Source: Luzula sylvatica
Taxonomy: Eukaryota > Streptophyta > Magnoliopsida > Poales > Juncaceae
Assembly: GCA_946800325.1 (NCBI GenBank)
Contig: OX326957.1
Span: 54,679,798 to 54,743,797 of the forward strand
Reading direction: 5' to 3'
Length of the DNA: 64,000 bases
Both the position numbers and the translations under genes were made by a program. Positions 58,828 through 64,000 of the stretch are shown one piece after another. How positions within the stretch are numbered: the stretch's first letter is position 1; each line of letters opens with the position of its first letter. The notes under the pieces are model-generated. The model saw nothing but the letters and a program-made list of their open reading frames with translations. It was not told where the DNA came from and searched no databases.

Positions 58828-59384
58828 TTTCTTTCTCTCTCTAAATTTTGCATTCGTTCAATTCTTTAAAAAGGAAAGCATTGTGATTTGTATTGCTCAC
58901 TATATACGCACTTTCAATTTCATATTTAAATTTGAACTTATTTATGACTGGAGTGCATGTATTAAATTTATTTATTTTATAATTTTGACAGCAAAATTTC
59001 CAAGTGATATTGACATAAATAAATAGTAAGCAGATCAACTTTAAAATTAGAGTTTATTGAGGAAAAAGTTAACATTTTAAATGCTAATTTCTTGATCCAA
59101 GTAAAAGTATTTATTGTCAATATTATGACCCTAGTTCTTAATCCAAGTTTATAATCTTTTAATAGAAAAAATATAAAGAACCCAGTCTAATGGTACTTAA
59201 GAAATGATGTACCACACTTTAAACAAAATATATTTACAAGCATAAAATTTGGCAAACCCAAAATACAACCTGTATATCAAGGTTGTCATGAATGATGTAC
59301 TTTGCATAATTTCGAAATCCAAATACATTTAAAAAAAAAATTACTATCAAATTAGCCTACCACAGTTTTTTAAGCAACACAGCA
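58828..59384. other. Intergenic, 3' flank of the FKBP gene
   Basis: AT-rich; no gene seen. Confidence 0.5.
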
Positions 59385-59393
59385 TAAAATAAA

Positions 59394-59547
59394 CGGCAAT
59401 GATACAAACCATACTTATTCCCCTCGAATTTTTTCCCGAATCCGACGTGGCACCCGTTGGTGTGCCACGTCAGTTAAACCCATCTCATTCAGTTTAACAC
59501 TTGTAAAAAACAAAGACTGACATAGAAAGAGAGAGAACTACTCACTG

Positions 59548-59585
<38 letters not shown>

Positions 59586-61454
59586 GGACGGATCAAGAGT
59601 GAGTCGGAGATGGAGACGGACGGATCAAGTGCGAGAACCACTCCAAGCCAGATCAGGACTCTCCTCGACGGCCACGGGATCCGGATCGTCAAGCCACCGT
59701 ATCGTGAACCACTGTACAACAAGAGAGTGACAGATCGTTGGAGATATCTGGAAAATCAACTCGAAGCCACCATAATTCTTCATTAAATGGTGCCTTTCTA
59801 TAAACTTGATGTTTTTTAACTGAAATTAGTATTTTTTAAGTTAATTAGGGTTTCTTTTACTGTTGGTTTACTAAATTAACCTGGAGAACATTGTCTTGTT
59901 TCGATTTGCTTACTTCTTGCGAAATCTTCAATTTGAATTATGTAATGCAAAGATTTAAACTTTGATCTTTTTGACAATTTCCAGTTCTGCTTTATATTTT
60001 CATAATTTTTTTCAATTTCCATTTTTTCCCTAATTATGTTAATTAAGTTAAACAGGTTTTTATCAATTTGACTATCTTTTTTTTTTTGAATTAGGGTTTT
60101 TTACAGTTTTTCAACATGATTGGGGCTCTTTTGACAATTATTAGTAAACCCTAATATATCTTTACTATGATTTTTTTAAAACAGGATTCAACATTTGAAT
60201 TTGTGATGAAGAGATAGGACAGAAAAATATGATCGGCGACGTGACTGGATTGGACCCTCAAAAGCAATTTCAAGATTAGCAAGACAAAAACACATAAGAG
60301 AGGAAGTTTACAGTAAGAAGAGGTTGGATAGTTTTTGTGAAGATTTGCTTCTCAAAGTCTGATTCCACTGTACCAATTTGTTTGCACCATTCAAAAATAT
60401 GATGTATGTATAGTTTTAGGATCACTACAAGACTAAGCTCTGTAAGAGACCACTACAAGTTGATATTTCGGGTCTAAAGCAATGATGGAAAGAGTTAGGA
60501 TTTGTATCGATTAGGATCAATGTGAGGTTAAGAATTTAAATATATGATATTGTAATAATTTATTTGGATTTGTAATGTTTTATTAGTATTTTGTTATGAT
60601 TTATTTTGATTTGTTATGTTCATCCCTTTATTTGGAACTTTCAGTACACAATTATGTATTCTCTATTTTATTTTTTTTTCTCTCCATGGTTCACATAAAT
60701 TTCAAGTCACAATATACTTTTGACTGATGCTTGAGGTAGCTCCGAAGCATTAAAGAGTAGCAGTAATAACTACATTTTAAAGTAGCATTAAAAAGTAAGT
60801 CTAATTAAGATTACACAAATGTCAAATACAAATTTCAATCCATCTCGATTCGAAAGTACCCAATTTACATATGAAACCTCTCTACAAATTTCAATTCATC
60901 CCGATTCGAAAGTACCCAATTTACATATGAAACCTCTCTATCTCTCACTCTCGGTACTCGAAGATTTTCCAAACTTTATCCAAACTATCACAAGCAATTC
61001 TCTTTCTTTTTGCTTCCCTAAAAATTTCATGAAAAACAACACAAAATTCACAATTAGAATCGCTGATTTTATGGGTCCCAATTTCAATAGTATGCAAGGA
61101 CATACCAGCAGCTGAAACTAGAGATAAAAGTATTATGTTTGTTGAAAATTTTAGTAAACATAGTGGAGAAATTTTGAAAAAAGGCCCGCCTTTTCTCCAA
61201 TTTTCAGTGCTTGTTAAATTTATTTCAATATAATTGTTAATTTCACAAAACAAAACTTAGTTTTCGATTTAAAGAATCACATATGATACAAAAATATGAT
61301 TTCTTCTGAATTTAAACAATTCTACAGCAAGATTGACTTAAGAATATGAAAATTTCATTTAGTTATTGACTAAATCAAACCCCTAATTGTTCAATTTCGT
61401 TTATTAAATCAGTCTAAATTCGCGGAATTAATCACAGCAACAAACCTACAAATC

Positions 61455-61508
<54 letters not shown>

Positions 61509-61771
61509 TCTCTCGGTCATGCCGATGAGAGAAGGGTTCTTTTCGTGCACCTTCTTGGTCGCTTTTATTTGTCTTTTCGAAAATCCTTGGCGAGCGGAGA
61601 AGAAAGAAAAAGGTGAACTGGAGGGAAGAGATACGATCCATTTTTTTTCATAAAAAAAGAAACAAGAGTGGGATGGTACGGTAGAGAGATTGATTCAAAG
61701 GCTGATGCTGATGTGGCAAACCATGCCATGTCATCAATTCGGGAAAAGAAGTATGGATAGTATCATTACTC
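59394..61771. mobile_element. Mutator-like element (2.4 kb) with diverged ends and GA-rich subtermini
   Basis: The left end CGGCAATGATACAAACCATA and right end (inverse) GAGTAATGATACTATCCATA are alike; ATACTTNTT and a GTGGCACACC/TGGCA..CCA region follow on both sides. The flanks are identical TAAAATAAA (59385-59393 and 61772-61780), a 9-bp duplication. (GA)n lies inside both ends (59555-59582 and 61455-61504). The reading frames at 59550-59786 (+) and 61641-61432 (-) begin or end in these repeats. They may be captured leader sequence but are not recognised. The terminal repeats are imperfect, so an old insertion is likely. Confidence 0.72.
60828..60945 (+). repeat. ~56-bp tandem duplication
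   Basis: CATCTCGATTCGAAAGTACC...ATGAAACCTCTCTA is repeated immediately as CATCCCGATTCGAAAGTACC...ATGAAACCTCTCTA inside the 2.4-kb element. Confidence 0.85.
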
Positions 61772-61780
61772 TAAAATAAA

Positions 61781-62103
61781 ATGTGGCCATATATGATGCC
61801 TCTGAGGTTCTCCAACACATTTTATATCACCATTTAATAATTAATTAACATACTAATTAATAAAAATTAACCCATTAACGATTAATTCAATATAATTAAT
61901 ATATATATGAATTAATAATTCTTAATTAATATTAATTAATCGTTAATTAATGAAATGTATTTTTATTAACTATCACGGAGAGAATTTGAGGACGATGGTA
62001 TAATTATTCAAATAAAATTGAACAAACAACCCAGCCCAGAAGCCCAAAATAATGGGTTAATATCACCAAGTTAATTGTCCAATATTTCATAGAGTTAGTG
62101 GTG
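61781..62103. other. Intergenic
   Basis: AT-rich; no feature recognised. Confidence 0.5.
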
Positions 62104-62112
62104 GAAGATATA

Positions 62113-62977
62113 GGAAATTTTACTAAACTAACCAAGTTAGCAAAGTTAATTACGAAAATAACCAAGTTTGCAAAATAATTCCAAAAATGTCTTTTGCGAG
62201 GTTTGAAATTTCGCCGGGCGAGGTTTGGAACCTCGTCTTTTTTCATCCGTCATTAATTAGGGTTAAACAACAATTAAGAAAAAGGCGAGGTTTGGAACAT
62301 CGCCAGGCGATGTTTGATCGCCAGGCGATGAACCAAACATCACCTTTTTTTCAACTGTGTCGGACTTTAAAACAAAAATAATTAATCCCCTCCAAAATGC
62401 ACCTGCCGAATTCTCCATTATTTGAATTATTATATTCAATTAATGTGATAATTAAAATATATAATTAGATATTCATTAAAATTTATTCAAATTTAAGAAT
62501 TCGAACGAATATTAATTATGTATTAAGTTAGCAGCAAACATGTAATGGTTATTATTTTAATTAAATATACTAATTAGAACATATAAATGTTATGATAAAA
62601 TGTGGATAATTTCGGTTCGTATATTTAATTAAAATGATAAGCAGTACATGTTAGCTGTTAACTTAATACGTAATTAATAATTGTTCGAATTCGTAAATTT
62701 GAATAAATTTTACTGAATATTTAATTATATATCTTAATTATCAACATAATTGAACGTAATAACTATATAATGGATAATTCGGTGGGTACATTTTGGAGTA
62801 GAATAAATTTTTTGTTTTTTTTGGATAATTTTGGATAATTCGGATGGAAAAAAAGCGAGGTTCCAAACCTCGCCCGGCGAAATTCCAAACCCGCAAAAGA
62901 CATTTTTGGAATTATTTTGCAAACTTGATTATTTTCGTAATTAACTTTGCTAACTTGGTTAGTTTAGAAAAATTTCC
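62113..62977. mobile_element. 865-bp hairpin MULE related to the 12.6-kb element
   Basis: TIRs of about 137 bp (62113-62249 and 62841-62977) begin GGAAATTTTACTAAACTAAC on the left and GGAAATTTTTCTAAACTAAC on the right. The flanks are perfect 9-bp duplications GAAGATATA (62104-62112 and 62978-62986). The interior arms (about 62385-62585 and 62600-62810) are also inverted copies of each other, so nearly the whole element can fold into one long hairpin. It shares GGAAATTTTACT, ATAACCAAGTTT, CAAAAATGT.TTTTGCG and GCGAGGTTTGG motifs with the 12.6-kb MULE. No coding region. Confidence 0.92.
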
Positions 62978-63110
62978 GAAGATATATCTCCAGGACGATG
63001 GTTAATATCACCGGTATTTTCATTTTGTCTTTAAAACATCCTGTCAAGATTTCTCATTTGTTTTTATTTTATTTTTGTATAGCACGAATATTTTGTACAT
63101 ACTCTCTTTT

Positions 63111-63135
63111 CAAAAAAAAAAAAAAAAAAAAAAAA
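63111..63135. repeat. Poly-A run
   Basis: An A homopolymer of about 25 bases lies between the hairpin MULE and the IST1-like gene. Confidence 0.9.
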
Positions 63136-63238
63136 TTTTTACATATTTTGGAGTGAGACTAAGTTGACAAAACTTATATAAATATTTTAGATTTCCGACT
63201 CGAAACTACAGTAAAAACAGAACTGAAAACGAAGAAGG

Positions 63239-64000
63239 CTAGTTTGCTCGAAAATCTGATCTCGAAAGCTCCATTGCCGCCTTAGCAGCCACTGCAGCAG
63301 TGGCAGCATAATTGAAAGCCGCTTGGGTAGCCTCAGTTACGTCCTTATATTTGTGTACTTCCTCCGCCGAGACATTAATCTCTTCAAAACTCGATATGGT
63401 TGTCTTCTCTATGAAGATTTCAAGATTCGATTCAAGGTTAATTCCTTTTTCTGTGGCAATTTCTTGTAAAATCTTTTGCCGAGTCTCTAGGCTCGGTTGC
63501 CTCGTTGACATCTTGCGAATTATCTGTTCATCATATAAATGTTTTTTATTTGTCGGTCAAAGTAGTTTTACTATTATATATTTAAAAACAAATAATATTT
63601 AAAAACAAATTATTTACCTTTAGGTCTACTGCACACCCATTACGCATTTCGGATGCTGCTCCGACAAAATCTTCTCCAAACTTCAAAACAAAAATTTGTC
63701 GCGCATCTTGAAGTTCTGGTAAATCTCCGCACCTTGATGCAGCGAAAATCAAGCCTGAAATTGCTTCTTTGAGCTCCTCTGGACACTCTCTACGCGACCA
63801 AATTAAAACCACAATTAATTTTATTTCAAAAGTTAAACAGAACGAACTTAATATAATTTGGTACAAGTGGAAATTTATGAGCTCATACTTGGTGTTCTCG
63901 AGGATTGAATATCTCTCGGAGACGAGATTTCCGTAGCCCTCTGTCATCGCATACACGTCCACCATGTTCTGCTCCTTTATTACTTGCTCCACCTGTAAAC
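63239..64000 (-). CDS. Second IST1-like gene, partial (runs off the right edge)
   Basis: Visible exons on the minus strand match exons 2-4 of the 50.2-51.6 kb gene: 63992-63889 (104 nt, same size), 63789-63618 (172 nt, same size) and 63523-63239. Exon 1 lies beyond the window. The IST1 part is well conserved (VEQVIKEQNMVDVYAMTEGY, ECPEELKEAISGLIFAASRC, GDLPELQDARQIFVLKFGED). Exon 4 stops at SDFRAN, where the paralog continues SDFRGKGFSED through a further ~45 codons and exon 5. The protein is therefore shorter at the C-terminus by about 70 residues. It may be a functional short form or the start of decay. The two genes are a local duplicate pair separated by about 12 kb. Confidence 0.85.

Noticed and set aside
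1..64000. CRISPR arrays, bacterial operons or phage sequence
   Set aside because: None seen. Spliced genes, nuclear tRNA structure and plant transposons show that this is a plant nuclear genome.

Overview
The window is nuclear DNA from a flowering plant, most likely a eudicot. It is AT-rich, with long AT, ATT and GA/CT microsatellites, spliced genes with GT-AG introns, a nuclear tRNA gene, and dense DNA transposons, Helitrons and a Ty1/copia retroelement. Ordinary genes lie almost entirely right of 50 kb. Everything here is read by eye from the sequence; no database was searched.

0-15 kb: a 12,627-bp Mutator-like element (1585-14211) has 117-bp terminal inverted repeats (TIRs) and a 9-bp target-site duplication (TSD). 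It carries a MULE transposase reading frame (+, two in-frame stops), a plant-mobile-domain gene (+, five exons, two frame breaks) and a convergent putative plant-transposon protein (-, one stop, one frameshift). A Helitron (11708-13833) is nested inside it. The element sits in an ATT microsatellite, possibly within an older TIR element. A LINE remnant follows.

15-41 kb: a dispersed family of small membrane proteins has two intact members (16055 and 36180), one member split by two insertions (30106-30927) and two decayed copies (32.7 and 39.0 kb). Segmental duplication links 1-979 with 31.3-31.8 kb, 30.1-31.3 with 36.1-36.8 kb, and 32.6-34.15 with 38.9-40.15 kb. These paralogous pairs act as empty-site controls that expose several later insertions. 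Also here are a Pack-MULE that captured a glycine-cleavage H-protein fragment (17965-20969), a decayed copia element with a truncated, rearranged 5' LTR (22399-29285), a hAT element with perfect TSDs (34420-35337) and a foldback element (37959-38715).

40-50 kb: a second copy of the Helitron (40386-44100) has a tandemly duplicated 5' end and a nested solo LTR of the same copia family. Then come a hAT element (45063-46261), a TIR element rich in GGGTTGGGCGGGTT-type sequence (47593-48582) and unassigned AT-rich DNA.

50-64 kb: the genic part. It holds an IST1-like gene (-, five exons), a type II membrane protein gene (-, two exons), tRNA-Thr(CGT), a chloroplast-lumen FKBP isomerase (+, six exons), a Mutator-like element with GA-rich ends, a hairpin-structured non-autonomous MULE related to the 12.6-kb element, and a partial second IST1-like gene running off the right edge. 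The genes are independent transcription units. The functional links are among the mobile elements: the 12.6-kb MULE and the 865-bp hairpin MULE share terminal and subterminal motifs, and the copia element and solo LTR share LTRs.
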